Shown piece by piece: positions 20,226 to 34,800 of a stretch of DNA of 64,000 nt. The notes below the pieces were generated by a model. It was not told the DNA's origin. It made no database searches and saw only the letters and a list, made by a program, of their open reading frames with translations. Location: contig NC_133652.1 in NCBI RefSeq assembly GCF_009905375.1, positions 125,013,205 through 125,077,204 of the forward strand, written 5' to 3'. The DNA comes from Apium graveolens. Its lineage: Eukaryota; Streptophyta; Magnoliopsida; Apiales; Apiaceae. Every line of letters begins with the position of its first letter. Position 1 is the first letter of the stretch. Both the position numbers and the translations under genes were made by a program.

Positions 20226-23200
20226 TGTAATATCCTATATTTTCAAATCTTATTATTATAATTAATTGGAATTATTTATGTGATTTTAGGTGAATTTTGG
20301 TGAATTATCTGATAAGTGGAATTGATGTTTGGATGTTTAGATGTGATATTATTTGAATATTTGAATTTTTATATGTCTAGAATAAAATATAGATAATTGT
20401 GATATTTTTCTGGTAATTTTTGGACTGTTAAATGATTTTATATTAATTTATGAATTATTAATTATTTTCTGAATAATTACCAAAATTATTTTATAAAGCC
20501 GGGAATCGTCCGACTTCAATCGTTTTTACGTTTTTACAACCCGAAACTCTTCCGAAAACTCCTTCCTAACCTAATCTGGTAATTCCGGACATTTTCCGTG
20601 TTTTGACTTTTTCAATCCGGATTACGGTTTAACCCGTGCGCGGCCCGGCGCAATATTTTCGATACGATAGTTATTTCGGTAATCAATAAAACCCGTATTT
20701 TCGAGAGACGGGATATTTTTATATTATTCTCGTATATAATGTTTTATAAAAAGCTCGGTTTTGATAATTATCCAATTTTGGTATTAAATCGGATCGTTAT
20801 TGCAGTTACTTAGCGGCTAAGCAACTAATTTAATGATCCAAAACGATCCAAAACGATCCAGAACGATCCAATATTCCATAAATATAAATAGCCTATTTCT
20901 TATTTCGTTTATTCCGTTTATTCATTTGCAACCAGTTAAAACACCGTAAATACAGAGAAAAACCCGAGAAAACCGATACGTTCCCGAGAATCAAACACAC
21001 GAACGAAGGCGTTATCGAACTCCGATTCGGGCGTGCAGCATATCAAAACGAAGCTCTCGGAATCCTCTATCTGAATCAATCATCAGTTTCTTTCCAGAAA
21101 TCACAGTAATTTTCTTATTTAATTATTTATATTCGAATTATTTGATAATTAAATTACGAATTTTTGTTCTTGATGTTGTTGATGTGATTTGATGCTTCCA
21201 TGTTGTAGAGCATGTTTTTCTGGTCAATTTGGTATATTATACTTCAAAAATAGAGTTCAATATCATATAGAAATTAAGGTTTAATTTTCTGAAAATTCTC
21301 TGAAAAATTGTTCTTGGTGTTCTTGAGAATTAAACCCGAATTTGAAGGTGATGCTGACTTCAGAATTTGATGTTCTAGTAACCAAAACGAAGCCCTCGAT
21401 CTGTTCTTTCATAATCCATCATCAGAATCATCAAACGATAGGAAAATTTTTATTTCGAATTTTAGGGTTCTTGACCCGAATTAGGGATTTTTGATTTAGT
21501 GATCGTTGATTGATTTGAATGATACAGTTAGCTTCACCTTGTTATTTGCAATCGATTGGCATACATAATTATAGTGTTTGATTCCTGGAAGTATCAACCC
21601 GAGTTCATGGGTTTATATATTTTTCGATTTGATTTTCTGAACTATTCTCGAATTGTTCGTTGATATAATTTACTGGGTTACATTCGTATGAATTCTAGCT
21701 TTAATTTCATATATAGAACGTTAAGTTTGATGTAGGAATGAGACAACCCGTGTTTTCGCCGGATTGCTCACCGGCGAGGAGGCAGTGATCGTCGGAATCG
21801 ACGATTTGATGCTCGTTAGTGATAATTGTTGTTGGATTGCTTCGCTTCTGAGAGTGCTGAGTTGAAACCCACCCAAAACGAGATTGTTTGAAGGAAATCG
21901 ACGGTGACCTGCGTTTTGCCGTCGCCGGAAACTGGGCAGGGACCGTCGGGGTTCTTCCCGACCCGATCGGGTTGGGTGACCCGGTTACGACCCGCCTGGG
22001 TTGAAAAATATACCCGATTTTGATCTTATTTTACCCAACTTTGAAATCAAAAACCTGTTTCTAGATTTTCCTTATTAAAAATAATTCAAAAATCCTATTT
22101 TAATTTCTGAAAATTTATTTTTATTTTGAAATTCATTAATTTAATTCTGAAAATTTATTTTAATTCAAAAATAAATCAAAATTATTTAGTTAATTAATTT
22201 TAGTTGATAATTAATTATTTAATTAGTCAATTAATTTAAACATTAATTGATTAATTAATTTAATTAGTTATTAATTAATTTTAATTGATTATTTAATTAG
22301 ATTTAATTATTTAAAATTGATTTAAAAATTCTGAAAAATAGTTTTGAGCTTTAAAATATTATTTTAAATTATTTTCCAAGCTCGATAATTCTTATAAAAT
22401 TATTTTAGGGTGTTCGAACCCTATTATTTAATTATTAAATGATTCGGAGATCGTTTTTATTCCGAAACATGTTCAAAAATTTATAATAAATCAACCGTTC
22501 GTCTGTTTAATACGAAACGAACGCGTACAGACTCAGAAAAATATTCTGCTTTCATTAAAAATACTTTCGAGACCCAAATCCTTTTGTTTCGAAAGGTCGT
22601 ATGTTTTACGAATCATTCCAAGGCAATTATTTATCGATAAATCATATTTTTGACCCGATTTCAGTTTTAAACATATCGAGTCGACCCTTCTGACGAACCG
22701 AGTTATATGTGATGTGAATTATGTGATACGTGGATTATGTGATTACGTGCTATGTGAATTATGTGCGTACGTGGGTCAAGATTCCTGTATTTGTCTGTCA
22801 TAATTATGTGTGGGCTATCGTATGGGTAGACGATAGGATTTTGACGCGCAGTTCGTCGAGTGATTATCGTTTAGACAATTAAAGTTATATCTTTTAATTA
22901 TAGATGCGGATCTCTCGAGCTGATCGGGACAAGACGTTGGATAAGGAATGAGATGGAATGGTATTGGGTATCTGGCTTCTAGCAATCGCAGGAGCAGCAT
23001 ATCAGTCAAGTGTTGAAAAGAAGGACAGTGATGTATTGAGACAGAATGTCAGAATAGATGCGTCATTGCGAGTGTGACTAACTGCTAAAATCCAAAGGCA
23101 AGTACCCCTGACTTCACTTATCATTCAAGTGACGTTTATTTCGAATTATATTATGCAAGTATTGTTTTCCCTATTCTCTGTTCAGAATAGATAAATGTTT

Positions 23201-24633
23201 TACATATCGCTGAATTAAATAATTCTGTTTATGCAAATACTCATCTGTTATTCTATATTCAGAATAGTCAAGTGATTTTACTTATCCAATTTCTGGATTT
23301 ACAAATGTTTTGGATTTGAGAAAAGTGATTTGGTTGCGAATATTCCTACCCAAGAATTGGGGGAATAAAATTATTTCGGGTGTCGGTTATTATGACCCCA
23401 TTTCAATAAAAGGTTTTAAGATTGGATCATAATTGCGTAAGTGACCGGGACGGACGGTCCAGCGGAGGGCTATTTCTAAGTGCCATATTAAATATTATGA
23501 CACCATTTTGCCACAGGCTAGTTATGCCTTTTTGTTTGAGTACTCGTGTTTTTGGGGTCACGTTTCTATGAATCATGACCTTGTGCTATCACACGGGCTG
23601 ATCAGCATGTGATAGTACGTCCGTCGGAGGATGATCCTAATCTAAATTATCATATCATTTTTGATATTCATAGAATAAATGATTTATCAACTGATTCTGT
23701 TTTGGATTAAAAGTACTGATTCTGTTTTGGATTAAAAGTGAATTGTGGCTTTGATTCAGTTTCTGATTTTGTGGATACTTACGTTGTTGTTAAATATCAA
23801 AGGTGGTATTAGTATAGATGATTGATGATGACTTCAGTATGGGTGTTGTGAGCATCAAAGTTCGTATTGATATCTAATTTGATATGACAACAAAATAAGT
23901 ATTAATATTAAGAGTTGAGTTTTGAGTAAAGTTTATGATTCAATCCATAATCATTGTTTCATGTTATTGTGGTTTACGATATTTCCATAAACACTATTTT
24001 ACGAGTTTTATTCTCATCAAGATTCAAAGTATTGCTGAAGCCTTTCGCTTGAAAATATCAAAAAGAGTTTATAATTCAGCAATTATGATTTTAAATGTTC
24101 TGCTCTAATGCAGATATCGGTTTTATATCAAAAGACCCTATATATGCTATAATGATCTGGCTGAGCATTTCTTCCGCTCATACTTGCCTGTTTTTAAATT
24201 TAACCTCCAGTGAGGATTAGCTTGCTGTTTAGCCGCGTAATTCGAGGAAGCAAAGAAGAAGCTTTTCGAAGGTGGTTGGTCCAGGGTTTGCGGACTAGTG
24301 TAAGTTTTATTATGTAAAGTTGTTTATATTATATTATATTATAGTTTTGTATTTTATTTGGGCCTAGTATACTTCATTTCGAAGTTATACTAGTGGGTTT
24401 AGTTTTGAGTTGGAATTTATTGAAAAGAGATTTAAAAGAAAGTGAAAAATTTATTTGTGGAATTTGGAATTCTTGTTTCTAGAACTGTAACCTTAAAAGA
24501 TCTTGGAGTAGTTTGGGGTCATTTATGATAATTATCTTCCGCTGGCATTTATTTATTGATTTAACAGGTTAATTTGGATTGAAGTTTTATAGTGACGACC
24601 AAATCCTCTGACCCCGGATTTGGGGGCGTTACA
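20226..24633 (+). repeat. LTR1 of the three-LTR element, 4408 bp
   Basis: TG...CA ends. Four tandem copies of a GATCCAAAAC-type decamer (20835-20870) lie just before a TATA box, TATAAATAG (20883-20891). A region of only A/T with TTAATTAA-like runs lies near 22130-22330. Open stretches of 64 codons and similar recur in all copies and show no coding character. Confidence 0.93.
20835..20891 (+). promoter_or_regulatory. Decamer repeats and TATA box of the LTR promoter
   Basis: GATCCAAAAC, GATCCAAAAC, GATCCAGAAC, GATCCAATAT, then TATAAATAG 12 bp later. The same block occurs in LTR2 (TATA 26674-26682) and LTR3 (TATA 32464-32472, with one decamer changed to GATCTAAAAC). The repeats are good candidates for transcription-factor sites. 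Confidence 0.6.
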
Positions 24634-26016
24634 GGTTGGTATCAGAGCTGAGGTTATAGTAAACTAGAAATGAGAGTGTGTAGGAGTGTGTATAGCTATG
24701 TGAGGACGTTTGAGCTCATATCGAGTTCCTGTTGGACTATTGGATATAGTACCAACGAATAAGTTAAGATAAGGCGTATTCGTTTGAGATGGTTGTGCTG
24801 AGCTGGATAGAACTCCTGGCAGTTGCAAAACTTCTATGGTGGAATCTTTCGAGGCTACTACGTTTTGACGACGATGAAGATTATCGATATCCTTGGAACA
24901 TGAAGAAGCGTCTAGAATCAGATGGCGAGTCAACTGGAGAGTTTAAATTGAAGATAAATATTAAGACTTTGGCAATACCTTTTCGTTCTATAATTTCTTT
25001 TGACATCTCTCAAAAGAAGTAATTATTAGAGGATATATTCCCTAACACTCATTTTCAATCCTATCTGTGTTTTAAATGTGTCAGAGGCTGTCATGAAGCT
25101 TATTTTTCAGGTTTTGATAGCTCTGTCAAGTTATGATAATAAATTCCACTTTTCTTATTTGGTGGATAGTTTCTTGATGACATGACACCATTTGCTTATT
25201 TGGTGACATAATTTTGTTCTCTGGATTTCATTTCCTTCAGAAATATCAGCTTTGAAATCCTTTCAGTTTTATTCATTTGATTTTGGATTCCTTTGATATT
25301 CTTTCATTCTGACTGAGATGAACAACCTTAACTATAAGGGACACAAGGTATCCCTGTCTGTGTGATAGGAGTTGGATGGGACGCCATCACTTGTGTGTGT
25401 TGTGAATACATGAAGGTTAACAACCTTTAGTAGTGTCTTAATTTGGGCACGCAATACCAAGTTCGTTTGATCATATTGATCTCTCAGTTATTCTTTTATT
25501 TCAATAATACTTTTTCTCAAATTCAGATTTTGTCCTGTTATGATATGAAATTCTTTTCTCTTTGAAATTCTATGATTTTATCATCTCAAATATTCAAAGG
25601 TATGCCAATAAGATTAAGCTGAGTTATCCTTGTCAAGTCAAAGCAGGGTTATGTGATGGGACTACCAAGAGCAGCAGTGGACTGCGATGCGGTTATAATA
25701 TTAGTGGCGTATAGCGAGGTCAATCCATTTCTTTATTTCTTTCTCTATCTTTCTTTCTTTTCTTCTCTCTATCTTTCTCTTTATTTTTCTTTCTCGCGAT
25801 CAGTAAAAGTGATTCTATTGAGGAATTGGTCAAATGGTGTGAATGGAACAGTGGTGCACAATGAAACTCCTGTAAAAGTTTTATTTTACAAGGAATACAA
25901 GGTTTATTTGAGATTATGGAAAATTGAGGTTATTTGAAAATGGAAAGTTGGTTAGAAAACCCTAAGTGATGTCTTCTGCTGATTCCGAGGACGGAATCCT
26001 TATAAGGGGGGTAGAT
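24634..26016 (+). other. Internal region 1 of the three-LTR element
   Basis: 1383 bp. Primer-binding site TGGTATCAGAGC (24637-24648) at the start, polypurine tract AAGGGGGGTAGAT (26004-26016) at the end, a pyrimidine-rich CTTT microsatellite at about 25732-25797. No Gag, protease, RT or integrase motif in any frame; the short open stretches (77-94 codons) recur in copy 2 but resemble nothing known. Confidence 0.88.
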
Positions 26017-29000
26017 TGTAATATCCTATATTTTCAAATCTTATTATTATAATTAATTGGAATTATTTATGTGATTTTAGGTGAATTTTGGTGAATTATC
26101 TGATAAGTGGAATTGATGTTTGGATGTTTAGATGTGATATTATTTGAATATTTGAATTTTTATATGTCTAGAATAAAATATAGATAATTGTGATATTTTT
26201 CTGGTAATTTTTGGACTGTTAAATGATTTTATATTAATTTATGAATTATTAATTATTTTCTGAATAATTACCAAAATTATTTTATAAAGCCGGGAATCGT
26301 CCGACTTCAATCGTTTTTACGTTTTTACAACCCGAAACTCTTCCGAAAACTCCTTCCTAACCTAATCTGGTAATTCCGGACATTTTCCGTGTTTTGACTT
26401 TTTCAATCCGGATTACGGTTTAACCCGTGCGCGGCCCGGCGCAATATTTTCGATACGATAGTTATTTCGGTAATCAATAAAACCCATATTTTCGAGAGAC
26501 GGGATATTTTTATATTATTCTCGTATATAATGTTTTATAAAAAGCTCGGTTTTGATAATTATCCAATTTTGGTATTAAATCGGATCGTTATTGCAGTTAC
26601 TTAGCGGCTAAGCAACTAATTTAATGATCCAAAACGATCCAAAACGATCCAGAACGATCCAATATTCCATAAATATAAATAGCCTATTTCTTATTTCGTT
26701 TATTCCGTTTATTCATTTGCAACCAGTTAAAACACCGTAAATACAGAGAAAAACCCGAGAAAACCGATACGTTCCCGAGAATCAAACACACGAACGAAGG
26801 CGTTATCGAACTCCGATTCGGGCGTGCAGCATATCAAAACGAAGCTCTCGGAATCCTCTATCTGAATCAATCATCAGTTTCTTTCCAGAAATCACAGTAA
26901 TTTTCTTATTTAATTATTTATATTCGAATTATTTGATAATTAAATTACGAATTTTTGTTCTTGATGTTGTTGATGTGATTTGATGCTTCCATGTTGTAGA
27001 GCATGTTTTTCTGGTCAATTTGGTATATTATACTTCAAAAATAGAGTTCAATATCATATAGAAATTAAGGTTTAATTTTCTGAAAATTCTCTGAAAAATT
27101 GTTCTTGGTGTTCTTGAGAATTAAACCCGAATTTGAAGGTGATGCTGACTTCAGAATTTGATGTTCTAGTAACCAAAACGAAGCCCTCGATCTGTTCTTT
27201 CATAATCCATCATCAGAATCATCAAACGATAGGAAAATTTTTATTTCGAATTTTAGGGTTCTTGACCCGAATTAGGGATTTTTGATTTAGTGATCGTTGA
27301 TTGATTTGAATGATACAGTTAGCTTCACCTTGTTATTTGCAATCGATTGGCATACATAATTATAGTGTTTGATTCCTGGAAGTATCAACCTGAGTTCATG
27401 GGTTTATATATTTTTCGATTTGATTTTCTGAACTATTCTCGAATTGTTCGTTGATATAATTTACTGGGTTACATTCGTATGAATTCTAGCTTTAATTTCA
27501 TATATAGAACGTTAAGTTTGATGTAGGAATGAGACAACCCGTGTTTTCACCGGATTGCTCACCGGCGAGGAGGCAGTGATCGTCGGAATCGACGATTTGA
27601 TGCTCGTTAGTGATAATTGTTGTTGGATTGTTTCGCTTCTGAGAGTGCTGAGTTGAAACCCACCCAAAACGAGATTGTTTGAAGGAAATCGACGGTGACC
27701 TGCGTTTTGCCGTCGCCGGAAACTGGGCAGGGACCGCCGGGGTTCTTCCCGACCCGATCGGGTTGGGTGACCCGGTTACGACCCGCCTGGGTTGAAAAAT
27801 ATACCCGATTTTGATCTTATTTTACCCAACTTTGAAATCAAAAACCTGTTTCTAGATTTTTCTTATTAAAAATAATTCAAAAATCCTATTTTAATTTCTG
27901 AAATTTTATTTTTATTTTGAAATTCATTAATTTAATTCTGAAAATTTATTTTAATTCAAAAATAAATCAAAATTATTTAGTTAATTAATTTTAGTTGATA
28001 ATTAATTATTTAATTAGTCAATTAATTTAAACATTAATTGATTAATTAATTTAATTAGTTATTAATTAATTTTAATTGATTATTTAATTAGATTTAATTA
28101 TTTAAAATTGATTTAAAAATTCTGAAAAATAGTTTCGAGCTTTAAAATATTATTTTAAATTATTTTCCAAGCTCGATAATTCTTATAAAATTATTTTAGG
28201 GTGTTCGAACCCTATTATTTAATTATTAAATGATTCGAAGATCGTTTTTATTCCGAAAAATGTTCAAAAATTTATAATAAATCAACCGTTCGTCTGTTTA
28301 ATACGAAACAAACGCGTACAGACTCAGAAAAATATTCTGCTTTCATTAAAAATACTTTCGAGACCCAAATCCTTTTGTTTCGAAAGGTCGTATGTTTTAC
28401 GAATCATTCCAAGGCAATTATTTATCGATAAATCATATTTTTGACCCGATTTCAGTTTTAAACATATCGAGTCGACCCTTCTGACGAACCGAGTTATATG
28501 TGATGTGAATTATGTGATACGTGGATTATGTGATTACGTGCTATGTGAATTATATGCGTACGTGGGTCAAGATTCATGTATTTGTCTGTCATAATTATGT
28601 GTGGGCTATCGTATGGGTAGACGATAGGATTTTGACGCGCAGTTCGTCGAGTGATTATCGTTTAGACAATTAAAGTTATATCTTTTAATTATAGATGCGG
28701 ATCTCTCGAGCTGATCGGGACAAGACATTGGATAAGGAATGAGATGGAATGGTATTGGGTATCTGGCTTCTAGCAATCGCAGGAGCAGCATATCAGTCAA
28801 GTGTTGAAAAGAAGGACAGTGATGTATTGAGACAGAATGTCAGAATAGATGCGTCATTGCGAGTGTGACTAACTGCTAAAATCCAAAGGCAAGTACCCCT
28901 GACTTCACTTATCATTCAAGTGACGTTTATTTCGAATTATATTATGCAAGTATTGTTTTCCCTATTCTCTGTTCGGAATAGATAAATGTTTTACATATCG

Positions 29001-30424
29001 CTGAATTAAATAATTCCGTTTATGCAAATACTCATCTGTTATTCTATATTCAGAATAGTCAAGTGATTTTACTTATCCAATTTCTGGATTTACAAATGTT
29101 TTGGATTTGAGAAAAGTGATTTGGTTGCGAATATTCCTACCCAAGAATTGGGGGAATAAAATTATTTCGGGTGTCGGTTATTATGACCCCATTTCAATAA
29201 AAGGTTTTAAGATTGGATCATAATTGCGTAAGTGACCGGGACGGACGGTCCAGCGGAGGGCTATTTCTAAGTGCCATATGAAATATTATGACACCATTTT
29301 GCCACAGGCTAGTTATGCCTTTTTGTTTGAGTACTCGTGTTTTTGGGGTCACGTTTCTATGAATCATGACCTTGTGCTATCACACGGGCTGATCAGCATG
29401 TGATAGTACGTCCGTCGGAGGATGATCCTAATCTAAATTATCATATCATTTTTGATATTCATAGAATAAATGATTTATCAACTGATTCTGTTTTGGATTA
29501 AAAGTACTGATTCTGTTTTGGATTAAAAGTGAATTGTGGCTTTGATTCAGTTTCTGATTTTGTGGATACTTACGTTGTTGTTAAATATCAAAGGTGGTAT
29601 TAGTATAGATGATTGATGTTGACTTCAGTATGGGTGTTGTGAGCATCAAAGTTCGTATTGATATCTAATTTGATATGACAACAAAATAAGTATTAATATT
29701 AAGAGTTGAGTTTTGAGTAAAGTTTATGATTCAATCCATAATCATTGTTTCATGTTATTGTGGTTTACGATATTTCCATAAACACTATTTTACGAGTTTT
29801 ATTCTCATCAAGATTCAAAGTATTGCTGAAGCCTTTCGCTTGAAAATATCAAAAAGAGTTTATAATTCAGCAATTATGATTTTAAATGTTCTGCTCTAAT
29901 GCAGATATCGGTTTTATATCAAAAGACCCTATATATGCTATAATGATCTTGCTGAGCATTTCTTCCGCTCATACTTGCCTGTTTTTAAATTTAACCTCCA
30001 GTGAGGATTAGCTTGCTGTTTAGCCGCGTAATTCGAGGAAGCAAAGAAGAAGCTTTTCGAAGGTGGTTGGTCCAGGGTTTGCGGACTAGTGTAAGTTTTA
30101 TTATGTAAAGTTGTTTATATTATATTATATTATAGTTTTGTATTTTATTTGGGCCTAGTATACTTCATTTCGAAGTTATACTAGTGGGTTTAGTTTTGAG
30201 TTGGAATTTATTGAAAAGAGATTTAAAAGAAAGTGAAAAATTTATTTGTGGAATTTGGAATTCTTGTTTCTAGAACTGTAACCTTAAAAGATCTTGGAGT
30301 AGTTTGGGGTCATTTATGATAATTATCTTCCGCTGGCATTTATTTATTGATTTAACAGGTTAATTTGGATTGAAGTTTTATAGTGACGACCAAATCCTCT
30401 GACCCCGGATTTGGGGGCGTTACA
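26017..30424 (+). repeat. LTR2 (middle LTR) of the three-LTR element
   Basis: 4408 bp, same features as LTR1. It carries private changes, for example CAACCTGAG where LTR1 and LTR3 have CAACCCGAG, and TTTTCACCGG for TTTTCGCCGG. Confidence 0.93.
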
Positions 30425-31807
30425 GGTTGGTATCAGAGCTGAGGTTATAGTAAACTAGAAACGAGAGTGTGTAGGAGTGTGTATAGCTATGTGAGGACGT
30501 TTGAGCTCATATCGAGTTCCTGTTGGACTATTGGATATAGTACCAACGAATAAGTTAAGATAAGGCGTATTCGTTTGAGATGGTTGTGCTGAGCTGGATA
30601 GAACTCCTGGCAGTTGCAAAACTTCTATGGTGGAATCTTTCGAGGCTACTACGTTTTGACGACGATGAAGATTATCGATATCCTTGGAACATGAAGAAGC
30701 GTCTAGAATCAGATGGCGAGTCAACTGGAGAGTTCAAATTGAAGATAAATATTAAGACTTTGGCAATACCTTTTCGTTCTATAATTTCTTTTGACATCTC
30801 TCAAAAGAAGTAATTATTAGAGGATATATTCCCTAACACTCATTTTCAATCCTATCTGTGTTTTAAATGTGTCAGAGGCTGTCATGAAGCTTATTTTTCA
30901 GGTTTTGATAGCTCTGTCAAGTTATGATAATAAATTCCACTTTTCTTATTTGGTGGATAGTTTCTTGATGACATGACACCATTTGCTTATTTGGTGACAT
31001 AATTTTGTTCTCTGGATTTCATTTCCTTCAGAAATATCAGCTTTGAAATCCTTTCAGTTTTATTCATTTGATTTTGGATTCCTTTGATATTCTTTCATTC
31101 TGACTGAGATGAACAACCTTAACTATAAGGGACACAAGGTATCCCTGTCTGTGTGATAGGAGTTGGATGGGACGCCATCACTTGTGTGTGTTATGAATAC
31201 ATGAAGGTTAACAACCTTTAGTAGTGTCTTAATTTGGGCACGCAATACCAAGTTCGTTTGATCATATTGATCTCTCAGTTATTCTTTTATTTCAATAATA
31301 CTTTTTCTCAAATTCAGATTTTGTCCTGTTATGATATGAAATTCTTTTCTCTTTGAAATTCTATGATTTTATCATCTCAAATATTCAAAGGTATGCCAAT
31401 AAGATTAAGCTGAATTATCCTTGTCAAGTCAAAGCAGAGTTATGTGATGGGACTACCAAGAGCAGCAGTGGACTGCGATGCGGTTATAATATTAGTGGCG
31501 TATAGCGAGGTCAATCCATTTCTTTATTTCTTTCTCTATCTTTCTTTCTTTTCTTCTCTCTATCTTTCTCTTTATTTTTCTTTCTCGCGATCAGTAAAAG
31601 TGATTCTATTGAGGAATTGGTCAAATGGTGTGAATGGAACAGTGGTGCACAATGAAACTCCTGTAAAAGTTTTATTATACAAGGAATACAAGGTTTATTT
31701 GAGATTATGGAAAATTGAGGTTATTTGAAAATGGAAAGTTGGTTAGAAAACCCTAAGTGCTGTCTTCTGTTGATTCCGAGGACGGAATCCTTATAAGGGG
31801 GGTAGAT
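30425..31807 (+). other. Internal region 2 of the three-LTR element
   Basis: Copy of internal region 1 with few substitutions; primer site at 30428-30439 and polypurine tract at 31795-31807. Also without coding domains. Confidence 0.88.
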
Positions 31808-34800
31808 TGTAATATCCTATATTTTCAAATCTTATTATTATAATTAATTGGAATTATTTATGTGATTTTAGGTGAATTTTGGTGAATTATCTGATAAGTG
31901 GAATTGATGTTTGGATGTTTAGATGTGATATTATTTGAATATTTGAATTTTTATATGTCTAGAATAAAATATAGATAATTGTGATATTTTTCTGGTAATT
32001 TTTGGACTGTTAAATGATTTTATATTAATTTATGAATTATTAATTATTTTCTGAATAATTACCAAAATTATTTTATAAAGCCGGGAATCGTCCGACTTCA
32101 ATCGTTTTTACGTTTTTACAACCCGAAACTCTTCCGAAAACTCCTTCCTAACCTAATCTGGTAATTCCGGACATTTTCCGTGTTTTGACTTTTTCAATCC
32201 GGATTACGGTTTAACCCGTGCGCGGCCCGGCGCAATATTTTCGATACGATAGTTATTTCGGTAATCAATAAAACCGTATTTTCGAGAGACGGGATATTTT
32301 TATATTATTCTCGTATATAATGTTTTATAAAAAACTCGGTTTTGATAATTATCCAATTTTGGTATTAAATCGGATCGTTATTGCAGTTACTTAGCGGCTA
32401 AGCAACTAATTTAATGATCTAAAACGATCCAAAACGATCCAGAACGATCCAATATTCCATAAATATAAATAGCCTATTTCTTATTTCGTTTATTCCGTTT
32501 ATTCATTTGCAACCAGTTAAAACACCGTAAATACAGAGAAAAACCCGAGAAAACCGATACGTTCCCGAGAATTAAACACACGAACGAAGGCGTTATCGAA
32601 CTCCGATTCGGGCGTGCAGCATATCAAAACGAAGCTCTCGGAATCCTCTATTTGAATCAATCATCAGTTTCTTTCCAGAAATCACAGTAATTTTCTTATT
32701 TAATTATTTATATTCGAATTATTTGATAATTAAATTACGAATTTTTGTTCTTGATGTTGTTGATGTGATTTGATGCTTCCATGTTGTAGAGCATGTTTTT
32801 CTGGTCAATTTGGTATATTATACTTCAAAAATAGAGTTCAATATCATATAGAAATTAAGGTTTAATTTTCTGAAAATTCTCTGAAAAATTGTTCTTGGTG
32901 TTCTTGAGAATTAAACCCGAATTTGAAGGTGATGCTGACTTCAGAATTTGATGTTCTAGTAACCAAAACGAAGCCCTCGATCTGTTCTTTCATAATCCAT
33001 CATCAGAATCATCAAACGATAGGAAAATTTTTATTTCGAATTTTAGGGTTCTTGACCCGAATTAGGGATTTTTGATTTAGTGATCGTTGATTGATTTGAA
33101 TGATACAGTTAGCTTCACCTTGTTATTTGCAATCGATTGGCATACATAATTATAGTGTTTGATTCCTGGAAGTATCAACCCGAGTTCATGGGTTTATATA
33201 TTTTTCGATTTGATTTTCTGAACTATTCTCGAATTGTTCGTTGATATAATTTACTGGGTTACATTCGTATGAATTCTAGCTTTAATTTCATATATAGAAC
33301 GTTAAGTTTGATGTAGGAATGAGACAACCCGTGTTTTCGCCGGATTGCTCACCGGCGAGGAGGCAGTGATCGTCGGAATCGACGATTTGATGCTCGTTAG
33401 TGATAATTGTTGTTGGATTGCTTCGCTTCTGAGAGTGCTGAGTTGAAACCCACCCAAAACGAGATTGTTTGAAGGAAATCGACGGTGACCTGCGTTTTGC
33501 CGTCGCCGGAAACTGGGCAGGGACCGCCGGGGTTCTTCCCGACCCGATCGGGTTGGGTGACCCGGTTACGACCCGCCTGGGTTGAAAAATATATCCGATT
33601 TTGATCTTATTTTACCCAACTTTGAAATCAAAAACCTGTTTCTAGATTTTCCTTATTAAAAATAATTCAAAAATCCTATTTTAATTTCTGAAAATTTATT
33701 TTTATTTTGAAATTCATTAATTTAATTCTGAAAATTTATTTTAATTCAAAAATAAATCAAAATTATTTAGTTAATTAATTTTAGTTGATAATTAATTATT
33801 TAATTAGTCAATTAATTTAAGCATTAATTGATTAATTAATTTAATTAGTTATTAATTAATTTTAATTGATTATTTAATTAGATTTAATTATTTAAAATTG
33901 ATTTAAAAATTCTGAAAAATAGTTTCGAGCTTTAAAATATTATTTTAAATTATTTTCCAAGCTCGATAATTCTTATAAAATTATTTTAGGGTGTTCGAAC
34001 CCTATTATTTAATTATTAAATGATTCGGAGATCGTTTTTATTCCGAAAAATGTTCAAAAATTTATAATAAATCAACCGTTCGTCTGTTTAATACGAAACG
34101 AACGCGTACAGACTCAGAAAAATATTCTGCTTTCATTAAAAATACTTTCGAGACCCAAATCCTTTTGTTTCGAAAGGTCGTATGTTTTACGAATCATTCC
34201 AAGGCAATTATTTATCGATAAATTATATTTTTGACCCGATTTCAGTTTTAAACATATCGAGTCGACCCTTCTGACGAACCGAGTTATATGTGATGTGAAT
34301 TATGTGATACGTGGATTATGTGATTACGTGCTATGTGAATTATGTGCGTACGTGGGTCAAGATTCCTGTATTTGTCTGTCATAATTATGTGTGGGCTATC
34401 GTATGGGTAGACGATAGGATTTTGACGCGCAGTTCGTCGAGTGATTATCGTTTAGACAATTAAAGTTATATCTTTTAATTATAGATGCGGATCTCTCGAG
34501 CTGATCGGGACAAGACGTTGGATAAGGAATGAGATGGAATGGTATTGGGTATCTGGCTTCTAGCAATCGCAGGAGCAGCATATCAGTCAAGTGTTGAAAA
34601 GAAGGACAGTGATGTATTGAGACAGAATGTCAGAATAGATGCGTCATTGCGAGTGTGACTAACTGCTAAAATCCAAAGGCAAGTACCCCTGACTTCACTT
34701 ATCATTCAAGTGACGTTTATTTCGAATTATATTATGCAAGTATTGTTTTCCCTATTCTCTGTTCGGAATAGATAAATGTTTTACATATCGCTGAATTAAA

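Noticed and set aside
24789..25022. 77-codon ORF, with copies at 30580-30813
   Set aside because: Short, in a gene-free interior; its repetition only reflects the element's duplication. No motif.
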